64,000 nucleotides of DNA from CBDHFQ01 sp965262565 (GTDB taxonomy: Bacteria; Bacteroidota; Bacteroidia; J057): positions 620,001 to 684,000 of the forward strand of contig CBDHFQ010000020.1 of the NCBI GenBank assembly GCA_965262565.1, read 5' to 3'. The notes under the pieces are model-generated. The model worked only from the letters and a program-made list of their open reading frames with translations. It was not told where the DNA came from and made no database searches. The translations under genes were made by a program, and so were the position numbers. Shown piece after piece: positions 46,474 through 61,400 of the stretch. How positions within the stretch are numbered: the first letter of the stretch is position 1; each line of letters starts with the position of its first letter.

Positions 46474-49400
46474 ATGACCCTATTGTTAATACATTACGCT
46501 CGAACACTTTTATTGCATGCGCTTTTTGGCATACAATTGCCTCTTTTGGTTATTGTAGGGCTTTTATGTAACCTTTCATTTGCTCATAGTCAGGTATTTA
46601 TACAGCTTTCCTCTGAAAGGTTAGCCCTTGATCCTTTCCACGGAATTCATTCCTGGGCAGATGTAGATACAGATGGCGATCAGGATATGCTTATCAGTGG
46701 CATCGATACTGCTGGCAATGCAACAGTAAAGCTCTACCGTAATAATGGAGACAGCACATTCACTATAGAAAATACTTCCTTGCTGCCCGTTCTGCAAGGA
46801 CATATTTCTTGGGGAGATGTTAATTTGGATAATGCTCCCGATGTACTGATTACAGGTACCACACCAGCCAGTCTTGCTTCGACTAATCTATACATAAATG
46901 ATGGAAGCGGGTCTTTCTCTCTGGATCTTCTCGCTTCAAACCAATTAACAGACATGGATTCTGCCTACAGTGCATGGGCAGATTATGACCTCGATGGAGA
47001 CGAAGATGTCATATTGAGTGGTTGGGTATTAGGTCAGCCTAATACACAATTGTTCAACAATAATAATGGTACTACCTGGGAATTAGATCAAGTTAATTCT
47101 ACCTTTTTTGACAAGGTAGCTGGAGGTGAAGTAAGTTGGGACGATATAGATAGAGATGGAGATCTGGACCTGGCTATATGTGGTGAATCTGTCAGTGGCT
47201 TAGGATCTACAGAAATATATACGAATGAAAATGGCATTTTTACCCGTTTAAATGCAAATATCTCAGGACTCTTAAGAGGAGCTATTGCATTTTCTGATGT
47301 TAATCATGATGGATATCCCGACCTCATACTGACAGGGAATAATAATGGAGTATTTATTTCGGAATTATGGATCAATGAGCCGTTGACTAATGCGTTTATT
47401 GGTTCCGCTATTAACACCAATCTCTCTCCCGTACATTTGTTAGTGGGGGATATCAATGGGGATCAATTTTCGGATGTGGTGTTTTGGAGTGAGCAAGATG
47501 CTGTCATAGAATACTTTTTGAATGATGGTACAGGAGGATTTCCTCAGGCAGATACTCTACTTGATTCCCTCTCGGTTGTGGGAACTCAATATATTCATTT
47601 TGCAGATATAGAAGGGGATCAGGCATTGGACCTTATGAGAACCCTATTAGGAGATACCACTATTCACGCCATGGAAATTTGGTATAATCAGGAAACTCCC
47701 TCTGTATCTCCAACGGTTCCAGTTAATTTAAGCGCCAACATTTTAGCGGATAGTTCGGTGAGATTGAGTTGGGGGGCCATAGACTCTTCTCAGGGATCCA
47801 CTTACAATTTGTTCATTGGCACATCTCCCCAAAATACTAATATTCGCTCTTCTAGAAACGGAATATTAGGAATAGGAAATGCAGGTTCCACTAATTCTAT
47901 CATTATTAGCGGATTAAATGTTGATTCTACCTACCACTGGAGTGTACAAGGAATAAATTCAGCTTATATCAGATCTGCTTTTGCAGGGGAAAGTAGCTTC
48001 ACCATAGCTGATAGTCTGGAAGCGCCAGTAGATCCTACTGACTCATTTTTTGTAGATGTAACCACAAATAGATTTAATACTATTCCCAATCCTCTGGAAA
48101 ATGGAATATTAAGGTGGTTTGATCTGGATAATGATGGTGATTTGGATGTATATCATACGGGTACAGATTCGCTTAATATTGGTACTACGAATATCTATGT
48201 AAATCAAAACGGATCATTTACGGTTGATCCCATCCTCTCGAATACCTTTACTCCTGTTATTAATGGAGATGTGGCGTTCGCTGACATAGATTTGGATGGA
48301 GATGGAGATATATTACTTATTGGTACAAATCCTGGACCTGGAACCAACATTTTCACTGCTTATATCAATGAAGCGGGAACATTTACCGCAAATGCGGCTA
48401 TTACACAAGGATTACCTATTCCCGACAATGCTCAAATAGCCTTGTTTGATTATGATCTGGATGCCGATGTAGATCTATTAATTGCAGGAGATAGTGATGC
48501 AGGAGCTGTATTACAATTGTTTAAGAATGAGGGGCTCGGGAATTGGGTATTGGATGCTGCTAATTCTACCTTCTTTCAAAAGTTTGATGCACCAAGAATT
48601 GCGGTAGGTGATGTAGATGGGGATGGGGATGGGGATGTTATCTTAAGTGGAAACATTTCTGGCACGGATCAAGCTGGGACAGTGTGGTACCAAAATAGTG
48701 GGGATGGTTTCTTCGATATTAAGTCAGGAGATCTTACCCCTTTGAAAAATGGGTTTTTGGTGCTGACTGACTACAATAACGATGGGCTTTTAGACCTTTT
48801 CCGACATGGGGACGCTTCACCAATCGGAGGAGTAGAGGATTGGAATACTACTTTGTTTACGTTTGACAATAATACTAATGCTTTTGTATCGCTGGCGGAA
48901 GATTTTGGAAACCTTTCAGATGCTAGTGGAGATTTAGGGGATGTGAATCAGGACGGTTTTCCAGATGTGATTCTATTTGGCACCTCTGATACAGGGCTGG
49001 TAAGCTATTGGTTCGAAAATAACCAAGGAACTGGATTTTCGCTTGTTTCGGATCAGAGTCAATTGATAAATGGGTTTGAGGCGGGAGTTTCAGTAGAGCT
49101 AGGAGATGCGCTTGCCAACGGAAAATTGGATATGGTGTTATCTGGGAGAAGGGGAGAAAACGGTGTAGCTAGCTTCATATTATATCAAAATCAGGATTCT
49201 ACCATTGATCAATTGCCTGTTGTTCCCTCTAATTTACAAGCTACGATTGTTGATAGTTTGGTAACTCTGAGTTGGACAGGAGGACCGGGATTAACTTATG
49301 ATGTGTTTATTGGTACTTCACCAGATTCCGTAAATGTAGTATCACCTCAATCCAACAGGCTTAATGGGGAACGTTGGACGGCGGAAAGAGGTATGGTGGC

Positions 49401-52400
49401 TAATTCTATCGGGCTTAGTCTTCCTCCCGATGTGTATTATTGGGGAGTTCAAAGTATCAATCAGGAATTTCAGGGTTCTGCCTTTATTATTCAGGATAGT
49501 TTTGAGATAAATACCCCCATCATTACTGGCTCCAGTTTTCAGGAAGCTACTGCGGATTTCTTTCCTGTGAACCTACCTGCTGGATTGGACTTAGCTGATG
49601 TAGTGTTTGGTGATTATGATAAGGATGATGATCTGGATGTATTTGTTTTTGGGTCCAATGGAACAATTCCTGGCACTTTTCTCTATGAGAATATAGATGG
49701 TCAGCTTATTCTGAATACAGACGTAACTTTTCCGGGACTTCAAAATGGGGTAATATCTATTGCTGATGTAAATGTCGATGGAAATCCCGATGTATTGTTG
49801 AGTGGGAATGATGGTCTTCAAGCGGTAACGAATCTCTATTTAGGTGATGGAAATGGAGCTTTTGCACTTGCCGCCTCAGGTTTACCTGCTGTGGAGGAAA
49901 GTGATATGTCCTGGGGGGATATAGACTTAGATGGAGACAGAGACCTCTTTTTAAGTGGGCAATCGAATGCAGGATTTGTGGCAGCTATTTATCGAAATGA
50001 AGGTAATGGTACATTCACCCTAGCTCAGGATATCGGTGCCTCCTTTCAGAATCTTAGCTCTTGTAAGGGAGATTGGGGAGATAGTGATAAAGATGGGAAT
50101 GTGGACCTACTCCTTACTACTGTTGATGCAAATGGTTCAGGCACCAGTATGTTCAGCTTAAATGCTGCTGGAGTGTTAACGTTGGTTCCAATTAATATTC
50201 CCGGAACAGCCGAAGGAGACATCCAATGGGTAGATGCCAATAATGATGGTAATCTGGATATCCTTATTTATGGTAGAAATGTCAGTAATCAAGAGATTAC
50301 CTCTTTGTATACCAACCAAGGGAACAATGAGTTTTTGTTAAATCCTTCCGAATTTCAGGGAATCGCCAATGGGGATCTAGTGGCTATCGATTATAATCAG
50401 GATGGATTCAGAGACATTATTATATCTGGTACGACCAATGAAGGAAGAGTTAGCACCTTGTATGAAAATAATGGATTGGGTCAATTTACAGAGGATGTGG
50501 AAAATAGGGAGGTCTTGACTGATGTGGATAATGGAGCTTCAATAGCCGTGGGGGATTTGGATGGTGATAGGAAACCCGAATTGTTGATTACTGGTTTATC
50601 TGCGGATCTTCCTGAGAGCAGATTCTTGAACATATATAAAAATATTGATGTCTCTGATCCTTTATTGATAGACGTCCCTCAAAACCTATCAGCCGTTCAA
50701 TTTGGCACTTCTGCTATTCTTCAATGGGAAATTCCTGCTGGATTGCCTGATGCTTTACAAAATGGATTGTCTTACAATATCAAGTTAGGCACCTCAGCGC
50801 AGGGCGTAGATATTATTTCGCCTTTAGCTTCATTAAATACAGGGGTTAGGCAAATAGTTAAAGATGGCCTCATTACAGCATTATCATTTAAAATTGACAA
50901 TTTGGCTCCTGGAACTTACCATTGGAGTGTACAAGCTATTGATCCTGGAGGTAGAGGAAATGCATTTAGTCCCGTTCAGACGTTCGACATAGTTCCTACG
51001 AGTTTTAGAGATTTTCCGGCGACTATTTTTTCGGAAGGAATACCTGAAGGATTATCGCAAGGTGCTTTGACTTGGGGAGATTACGATAATGATGGAGATC
51101 TGGACCTGCTTGCTATGGGAGATGTTGCTGCTGGATTTTCTACCAAATTATTCAACTTGAGTGGAGGGGTTTACACAGAAGTTGCTACAAATTTGCCTGA
51201 TGTAGGAAATGGGGATGCGTTGTGGAATGATATTAATAATGATGGATTTTTGGATCTAGTTATTAGTGGTAATACTGCATCAGGTCCTATTACCTCCATT
51301 TATTTGGGTAATGGAACGTCAGATTTTACCAGTATTCTCAATCCTATTCCCGGACTATTCAATGCAGATTTAGATGTAGGGGATTATGATAGGGATGGCG
51401 ACCTGGATCTTGTAGTAATAGGCTTTAACGTCCTTGGAGAGCAGGTGAGCGGAGTATTCCAAAATGCAGGAGATGGGACTTTTGTGAACGCAAATGTTCC
51501 ATTGGAAGATGTAGCGCTTGGTGATGTAGCTTGGGGAGATTATGATGGAAATGGTACGCTCGATTTAATTATTACCGGCCAAGGTGTCAATGGACCAGTT
51601 ACTCAGGTTTACAATGGAGATGGAACAGGTAATTTTGCTGCCATAGTCACAAATATTCCAGCACTTCAATTTAGTGAAGTAGCTTGGGGAGATATAGACA
51701 ATGATGGGGATCTAGATGTGGCTATCTTGGGAGATGCTGCCCCCAATTTCGTCTTTAGCTTATATGAATATCAGAATGGAGTATTTGAAGAGATAGTGAT
51801 AGAAGGAACTGGTATGAGAAATGGATCTCTAAGGTGGGGAGATGTAAATAATGATGGATTTATTGATTTATTAGCTACAGGAGAGGAGTTTTCGGATACA
51901 GAAAGAACTAGCAGGCTTTATCTAAATCAAGGGAATAATAGCTTCGTTTTGGATAATGTCAATTCAGGAGTTTTTAAAGTCATTGATGCCGGCGTTGGAG
52001 AATTTATTGATCTAAATTCAGATGATAGGCAAGATGTGGTAATAAGTGGTAGAACCTCTTCAGATCCTGATCTTAATTCTTTTAACATTTATCAGAACCT
52101 GGACGAAGGAATAGTGCCGGCTCCTGGGATTCCTGTCAATTTGAGGTCTCAAATTGTTGGAGACCAACTTATACTAGCATGGGATCCTCCGGGCAATGGC
52201 TCGGAAGGCACAAGTTATAATTTTTATGTAGGTACTACAGCTGGATCGGTGGATATTGTTTCTCCATCTGCTGATATAACTAATGGATTTAGAAGGATTA
52301 CATCTATTGGTAATGCTTCTTATCAAACTTCCGTTACCTTAACAAATTTAGTTAGTGGTGAATACTTCTGGTCCGTTCAATCGATAGGAACCAATGGAGT

Positions 52401-55400
52401 AGGCTCTGTATTTGCTCCTGAAGCACAAGTGTCATTCTTACCTGAAGGAGTGACATTTGTAAATATTAGTCCTGCAGCTTTTCCTTCAGCTGTAGGCCTG
52501 GAAAATGCTAATGCTGCCTGGGGAGATTATGATAACGATGGAGATAAGGACCTGTTGATCTGCGGAGAAACGAACGGCTCACCTCAAACGACTTTATATC
52601 AAAATGAGAATGGAATATTTAATCCTGTGGTAGCGGGATTCCCAAATCTAAGAAATGGAAAAGTTTCCTGGATTGATATTAATAATGACGGTAATCTGGA
52701 TGTATTATTATGTGGTAATTCAGGGGCTATTTCAGTTTCTCAAATTCTGACAGGAGATGGAGCAGGTAATTTTACGCTTCAATTGGTTCCCCTACCTGGA
52801 ATAGAGTTTTGCGATGTAGATTGGGGAGATTATGACAATGATGGAGATCCTGATTTGTTGTTTTCAGGACAAAGTGGAAATACAAAGATTTCCAATGTAT
52901 ATAGAAACGATAATGGAAGTTTCACTACTATAAGTGCCAATTTAACTGGTATTAGCCAAAGTGAAGTGGAATGGATAGATGTGGATTCCGATGGAGATCT
53001 GGATATATTTTTACAAGGAAATTCGAATGTTGCTCCTGTTGTTGAATTGTACATCAATGATGGATTGGGAACGTTCAGCCTGTTAGCAGTCAATTTTTCA
53101 GAATTAGCTGAAGCTTCATCTGCCTGGGCTGATTATAATAATGATGGAGGGATGGATCTTCTATTGTCGGGTTTGGCTACAGATGGCTCAAATACGACTT
53201 TGCTGGAATTATACGAGAATAATAATGATGGTTCCTTTACTCAGATTAGTTTACCTTTTTCGGGTGTAAGAGAAGGAAAAATAGCCTGGGGCGACATAAA
53301 TGATGATGGGCAAAGGGACATTATTATGGCTGGAGCATCTCCACAATCTCCGAGTGGTAGCATTAGTCAATTAATTGTCAATCAAGGGGGGCAGGAGTTT
53401 GCACTTGATAGTTCCAATTCGAGCATTTTCCCTCTGTTAAGCGAAGGGTGCGAAGTTGTTTTTGGGGATTACCAGAATGATGGAAAGTTGGATATATTAT
53501 TTATAGGCACTTCGGTCGGAGTGGGGAATAATGTATTGTTTAATCTATTCGAAAATATAGATTCAACACCTAATGTCACACCTGACCCTCCTGCAAATGT
53601 GAATCTGGAGCAAATTGGGAATGGTATAGCGATAACATGGGACCCTCCTGTTTCAGCTGCTGTATCTTACAGGGATGGATTTACTTATGAAATTCAGCTT
53701 GGCACAGCTTCAAATGCCATCGACATAAGAGATCCACTATCTATTATTGCTACCGGAAATCGGAAAATAATGGCTAATGGTCAAATTGTTGGAACTTCTC
53801 TGACAATAGAAGAATTACCTGCAGCGACCTATTTTGTTCGAGTACAAACTATAGATCAGGATTTCGAAGGATCTGCATTTTCTGTAGAGGAGGAGATTGA
53901 GGTGGCAGAACCTAATTTTACGGATGTAAGTGAAACACTTATTCCTGCCAATTTAGCTGGATTAAACAATAGCCATCTTGCTTGGGGAGATTATAATAAT
54001 GATGGTAATCTTGATATCTTTTTAAGTGGAAATGATCAAGGTAATTTAACGTCTAACCTGTTACAGAGTAATGGGAATAATGGATTTGTAGTAATTAATA
54101 CTGATATTCCCGGCATTGAGAATCCTTCCATTGAATGGGGGGACTTTGATAAGGATAAAGACTTGGATTTGTTAATTTCTGGAACAGGCGCCCAAGGTCC
54201 TTTTACTGACATTTTTGAAAATAATAATGGTAGTTTTTCTGCCTTAAATGCTAATCTTCCTGATATAGAAAATGGTAGTGTTTCCTGGGGCGATTACAAT
54301 TTGGATGGCAGTCTGGATATACTATTAGTTGGAGAAAGCCAATCTGGACCAGTTTCGGGAATTTATCGAAACCAAGAAGGCGTTTTTACGCCCATTACGC
54401 TTACGATCCCTGGGTTTCAGAATGCTCAGGGAATTTGGATAGATATAAATGGAGATAAATTTCTGGATGTAATTATAACCGGGCAGGTAGGAAATGGAAA
54501 TGCAACTATCGTCTATCAAAATAATGGTCAAGGAGGATTTACAGAAGAAAATATTAGTTTGCTGGCTGTACGTAATCCTTCTCTAAGTACTGCAGATATA
54601 GATATCGACGGAGATCCAGATCTTCTCATCATGGGGGAATCCATTAATGGTCCGAGTGTAAGTTTGTACGAGAATGATAATGGCGTTTTAGTAGATGTAT
54701 CTTCTTCGATCAATGCATTAACTAACTCCTCGGCTAGCTGGGGGGATATTAATATGGATGGTTATCCCGATGTATTAATTACTGGAACTGATAATACTTC
54801 AGGTACAGAAAAAAATAACCTATATATTAATGACGGGACAGGTGGATTTGATATTGACAACCTTAATGGGCCATTTTTCAATCAAAATCTGGAAGGAAGT
54901 TCTGCTGCAGTTGGGGATTATGACTTTGATGGAAGATTAGACATCGTTTTTAGTGGTTCTCGAGATTCTGATGGCGCTAATAAGCTCTTGCTGTATAGGA
55001 ATATCTTTAATTCTTCCCTACCGCCTCTGCAAGCACCTGATGGATTGCAATTTAATCAAACAGGTGGCGAGGTGACCTTAAGCTGGAATTTTCCTCAACC
55101 CTATCCAGCTAATCTTGTTAATGGATTATCATATGACATTGAGCTTACTTATTTGACAGATAATAAGAATATATTTGTACCGTCATCAGATTCTATCTCA
55201 GGAGATAGACGACTAGTTTCTGGTGGTCAGATCAGATCAAATAACGAACTGATTATTCCTGGTTTGGAACCAGGGACCTATAGATTGCGAGTACAGGCTG
55301 TTGATCAAATTTTTGCTGGTTCAATTTTTTCGGATCCCTTTGATTTTACCTTCTTACCAGAAGGAGCTACATACGTTGACTACACAGATACGGCTTTCTC

Positions 55401-58400
55401 TGACATAATTACTGGGGTAGAGGCTGCCGATATTTCCTGGGCTGATATTGACAACGATAATGACTTTGATATTCTGATTTCCGGTCAAACAAGTGCTGGC
55501 GAATTAATCACTGAGCTTTACAGGAATGGAGGGCCTAATGGATTTTCATTTGATCAGGTTATTTCTAATCAATTGCCTGGTGTTCAAAATGGAAGTATTT
55601 CCTGGGCTGATTACGATAGCGATGGCTTTATCGATTTGCTCATAGCCGGACAGTCAAACACAGAAAGGATCACCCATATTTATAGAAATAACGGAGGAGG
55701 AAGCTTTGATTTGGCTAACAGTTCCTTAAATGGTTTAAACGCTAGTGTGAGTAGTGGGGATTATGATAGAGATGGGTTGTTTGACCTACTGTTGACAGGA
55801 ACTTCTGACAATGGACCATTTTCCAGTATTTTACATAATGAAGGTAACTTTAGTTTTTCTGCTCTTAATGCAAATCTGGCCAATGTGCAGCAAAGTAGCG
55901 CCAATTGGGTAGATTTTAACAACGATGGATTTTTAGATGTCTTCCTATCTGGCGATAATGGTGGTGATTTAGTATCGAGTCTGTATAAAGGAGACGGAAC
56001 TGGTACCTTTACATTGGTGAATGCCGGATTTCAAGGAGTAAAAAATGGAAGCTCTGATTGGGGAGATGTTGATAATGATGGATTTCCCGATCTGATTCTT
56101 ACAGGAGAAACCAGCTTGACTGGATTTAATCCTATTTCGGTTGTATATAGGAACAACGGGGATGAAACCTTTACCTCTATTGTTTCTCTTATAGGAGTAG
56201 TAAATGGAAATGGGGAATGGCTTGATTATGATCAGGATGGTTTCATGGATATAGTCCTTACCGGTACAAATGGTCAGGGAGCTAATTCCTATGTGAGCCT
56301 CTTATATCAAAATCAGGGGGGATTGTCTTTTCGATTAAATGATGTCGACAGTGATATATTTGATAATGTAGGTCAGGGAAGTATCGCTTCATGGGCGGAC
56401 ATTGATCAGGATGGAAGACAGGATTTAGTGATAGCTGGAAGAACTTCGGATAATCCCGTTTTAAACACCTTCGTTTTATATAGAAACGTTTCCAGTCAGG
56501 TGAGTGAGGCTCCAGGAATTCCTGTAAATCTTCAGGCAAACCAGTCAGGGAAAAGTATGATCTTCAGTTGGGACCTGCCTGCAAGTGCACCTATAGGATT
56601 AGCCAATGGATACACTGCAAATATTGCCGTTGGAACGACTTCGGGTAGTTATGATATAGTTTCCCCACTATCAGATCCAGCTACTGGGTTTTATAGAATA
56701 ACTGAAGATGGAAATGCAGGACATGCTAAGTCATTTGTTCTTAGGGACTTAACTGAAGGAACATATTTCTGGACTGTCCAATTGATAGATCAGGATGGTC
56801 AGGCTTCTAATTTTGCCACTGAAAGTTCTTTTGCTTTTGTCAATCCAGACTTTGAGGATCAGACCTTAACTTACACCCCAGGAATTAATATTGATGAAGG
56901 TTTCTTTGATGCCTCTATTTCGTGGGCAGATATTAATGGAGACGGATTTACAGATATGTTTGTCCAGGGCAAAAGAAATCCTACCCTTTCAGAGACGCTT
57001 ATATATAAAAATGTTGCTGATTCTCTGATAGTAGATACGAGATTATCAAATTCTATTGCAAATGTCAGTAATGGCGAGTTTGATTTCTCAGATTACGATA
57101 GAGATGGAGATGTAGATGTATTATTGACAGGAGTAGATGGAACTGGCAGTGCTGTCAGTATATTATATCAAAATGAAGGTGACAGTCTCATCGAGCAGGT
57201 AGCCACTTCTAATCTACTACCTAAAGTGATAGATGGAAGTGCTGCATGGGGAGATTATGATAATGATGGAGATGAAGATCTTGCAATATGCGGTAATCAG
57301 AATGGTACATTTATAGGTACTATTTATATAAATAATGGTAATGGTACATTCACGGAAGATATAGAAGCCGGAGCTATTCTACTCAATGTCACCTCAGGAG
57401 AATTAGCCTGGGGAGATTTAGATGGAGATAGTGATTTAGACTTGATTATCTCTGGGACAGCAGCTGCAGGGCCTCAGACAGCTATTTTCTTGAATGATGG
57501 AACCGGAGGCCTAAGCCCTAGTCCTAATATTGGTCAATTGGCAAATGTATTTAATGCATCAATAGACCTGGGTGATATTGATAATGATGGAGATGTTGAT
57601 ATCGCTTTATCAGGAAGTGCGGGAGCTACTAATTTTGTTACAGAAATATATGTAAATGATGGGTCAGGAAGCTTTCTTGGATTAAATGCCGGTCTTACTG
57701 CTACTACGGAAGGAAGTGTACAGTTTGGAGATTTCAATGATGATGGATTGAGAGATTTATTAATCAGTGGATTAAGTAGTAATGGCCCCATTACTGAATT
57801 ATATACAAATAATGGCGGTTCCTTTTTGCTGGATTCTATCAATAGTTCTGTGTTCAGTAATATTGAAAGTGGTATTGCCAGTTGGATTGATATACAAAAA
57901 GATGGTAAACTGGATATTGTATTAACTGGTAAAATTGATAATACTTTTGCTACCAGATTTAATGTTTATCAGAACAATGAATTAACTCCGAATGTAATAC
58001 CTGGACCGCCAGAAAATTTAACTGTAGTACAACAAGATAATGCAATTGAATTAAGTTGGGGACCACCTGCAAACATACCTGCAAATACTGCGGACGGTTT
58101 AACCTATAATATATATTTACAATCATTTGACGGTACACGCACCATTATTTTTCCCGAAGCTGATTTATTAACCGGAAATTTGCGTTTTCCTGGCACCTCA
58201 AATATGGGAAATAACAATAGTTTTACGATAACCGGATTACCTTCCGGCACCTACATTTGGGGGGCTCAGGTGATAGATCAAGGGTTCAGTAGTTCGGTAT
58301 TCACTTCCCCAGCTGATACATTTGATTTTATTCCACAAGGTGCAAACTTCTTTGATGAAACTACTAATAAATTTTCTGCCTTACCTTCTGGCCTTATTGA

Positions 58401-61400
58401 TGGAAGTGTAGCATGGGCAGATTATAATGCAGATGGACTACTTGATTTTGTTGTTACGGGAGAATCTGAAAATGGATTAGTCATACAAATTTATATGTAC
58501 GATGCTAATCTAGATAGATTCGTTCTATCACCCAGTGGTACTAATAGTCTTGAAAATGGGAAAATTAAACATGGAAGCCTGGCATGGGGAGATTATAACA
58601 ATGATAATTTTCCCGATCTATTAATTGTGGGCGAAGGAGAAAATGGTGCTGGTACATTCCTCTTTGTTAATCAACAGGATGGAACCTTTACCGAGGAAAT
58701 TACTATTCTTCCCCCTGTTCAAAACGGAGAGGCCATTTGGGGTGATGTAGATAATGATGGTTACAGAGATGTATTAGTAACTGGTCAAGGCGTTAATGGG
58801 CCTATATCTAAAATGTTCAAAAACAATCAGGGCCAAGGATTCGTGGATCTGAGTGTTGATATTGTTCCTTTACAAAATAGCAGGGCATCTTTCGCTGATT
58901 ACAATAATGATGGAAAACTTGATTTGCTACTAACAGGATTACAAATAGTAGATCAATTTCAAAACCCTGTCAGTATAGTGTACCAGAATACTGGTGATGG
59001 CGAATTTAGTATTAATCTTACTCCCATTACAGGAGTTAAATCTGGTGATGCTGAATGGTTAGATGTCAATAATGATGGATTTCTGGATTTTATTATTGCA
59101 GGAGATACAACGGTAAATATATCTCCTACAACAAAAATTTATATCAATCAAGGGAATGATAGTTTTACAGAGTCAGTCATTGCTCTGGTAGGAATGCGTA
59201 ACGGGGAATTAGCTACTGCTGATGTGAATAATGACGGATGGGTGGATGTAGTAATTTCGGGCCAAAACGGAGCCAATTCTACAGATAGAATTACCTATCT
59301 ATATAAAAATAATCAAACAGGAGGATTAACCTTTGATGTAGTAAATTCCGCAAATACTGTATTAAAGGATGCTTCTTCGAGTTCACTGGCTGTAGGAGAT
59401 TATAATAATGATAATCGTATTGATCTAATTCTTACTGGAACAGCAGATGTGGGAAATGGATTTTTCCTTTATGAAAATATAGATGTTACTAATCCATTAC
59501 TTCCTGGAATACCCCAGGGATTAACTGCTACCCAAAATGGAGACGAAATTATTTTGAGCTGGGAAGCTCCACCAGCCTCAGCTAATGAACTTACATACAA
59601 TCTTTATATTAGGCCCGAGCAGGATGCTGGAGCTAATGCCATCCTTTCTCCATTAGCAGATGTTAACTCCGGATTTAGGAGCGTTGTAGCATATGGCATT
59701 TCAGGCAAATCATTAAGTTGGAATTTACAGGGAATACCCTCAGGCTCTTACATTTGGGGAGTACAAGCAATAAATAATGCTTTTCAATCTTCTTCTTTTG
59801 CTCCTCAGGATACATTTACTTTTATAGCTCCGGACTTTGAGGATTTAACAATAAATCTATTTGATAATGTTCCTGATTCGGTTGGCTTTTCCACCTTGGA
59901 TTGGATTGATTTCAATAGTGATGGACTATTAGATTTATTTATCACCGGATTTAATGGCACTGGGCCTGTGGCCCAGTTGTATAGAAATGTGTCTCAAACT
60001 GATACAAAATTCGAGGCAACCAGTAATTTTTTCGCAGGAGTTCAAAATGGAAGCGTTGCCTGGACAGATGTGAATCTGGATGGGAATTTAGATGTTATTA
60101 TTACTGGTAACCAAGCTAGTAGAACTTCTCCTGAACCATTAACAGAGTTGTATTTCGGAAATGATCTGGAAGGATTTGACCTACAATCAAATGATCTTCC
60201 TGATGTGGAAGATGGAAGCGTCGATTGGGGAGATATCGATAATGATGGAGATCCTGATTTAATCATTACAGGGAAAACGTCTGGTAGCACCTTTGTTAGC
60301 GAGATTTATATTAATAATGAAGCGAGCTTTGAAAGGTTCGTTTCCGGCTTTCCTGGCGTACACAAAAGTGCTGTAGCCTGGGGAGATTATGATGCTGATG
60401 GAGATCTTGACCTAATTATTACGGGAAATACAGATAACAATATTAACAGCAGATTTACTGCAATTTATCGTCAATCCAGTCAGGGGACCTTTATTCAGCA
60501 GCCGCAATATAACCTTCCTGAAATAACGCAAGGTAGCGTAGACTGGTCCGACTTTGATCAGGATGGAGATCTCGACTTACTTCTTACAGGAAATACCAAT
60601 TTAGGCCGAATAAGTAATGTTTATCGATATGATAATGAGCTAGACTCTTTTAGCGCCATCGTTCTACAGGAACAGGTTGAAAATGGAGATGCAAAATGGG
60701 GAGATTTTGATGACGACGGATGGGTTGATATTATATTGACAGGTCAGAATGGACCAACAGAATTAGATAGAACCACAAGGCTGTTCAAAAATGATAGTAC
60801 TGGCAATTTTATTGACCAAACGATAAACTCTGATTTTTTCCAAGATTTAAACAACGGAAGTTCTATTGCCTGGGGGGATTTTAATGATGATGGAAAATTG
60901 GATTTGGTAGCTTCCGGCGGGATAGATGTAGACGATACTTATTTAATCTCTCTTTATCAAAATAGATTAGCTTTACCGAATCGAGACGTAGAAGTACCCA
61001 CAAATTTACAGGCGATTCAGGAAGGAAATTCTATTATTTTTAGTTGGGAGCCTCCATTAGGAGTGGTAAATCCTTTCGAATATTCGTATAACCTGATTGT
61101 AGGTACACAGGTTCAGGGAGATGATGTGATTTCTCCTTTAGCCGATCCCGCTTCTGGAAATAGAAAAATTGTTCAAATAGGAAATGCAGGTTTTAACACC
61201 TCATTCAAATTAACAAACCTTGATTCAGCCAGAACTTATTTTTGGAGTGTTCAGGCCATCGGGGCAGACTTTGAAGGATCTGATTTTCCTAATTCACCAT
61301 CTATTAATTTTGTCCCACCGAATTTTGAGGAAGTTACTGGTGATTTATTTCCTCAAGGGGCTCCAGTGAATACTTACAGTGGTACATCTGCCTGGGGGGA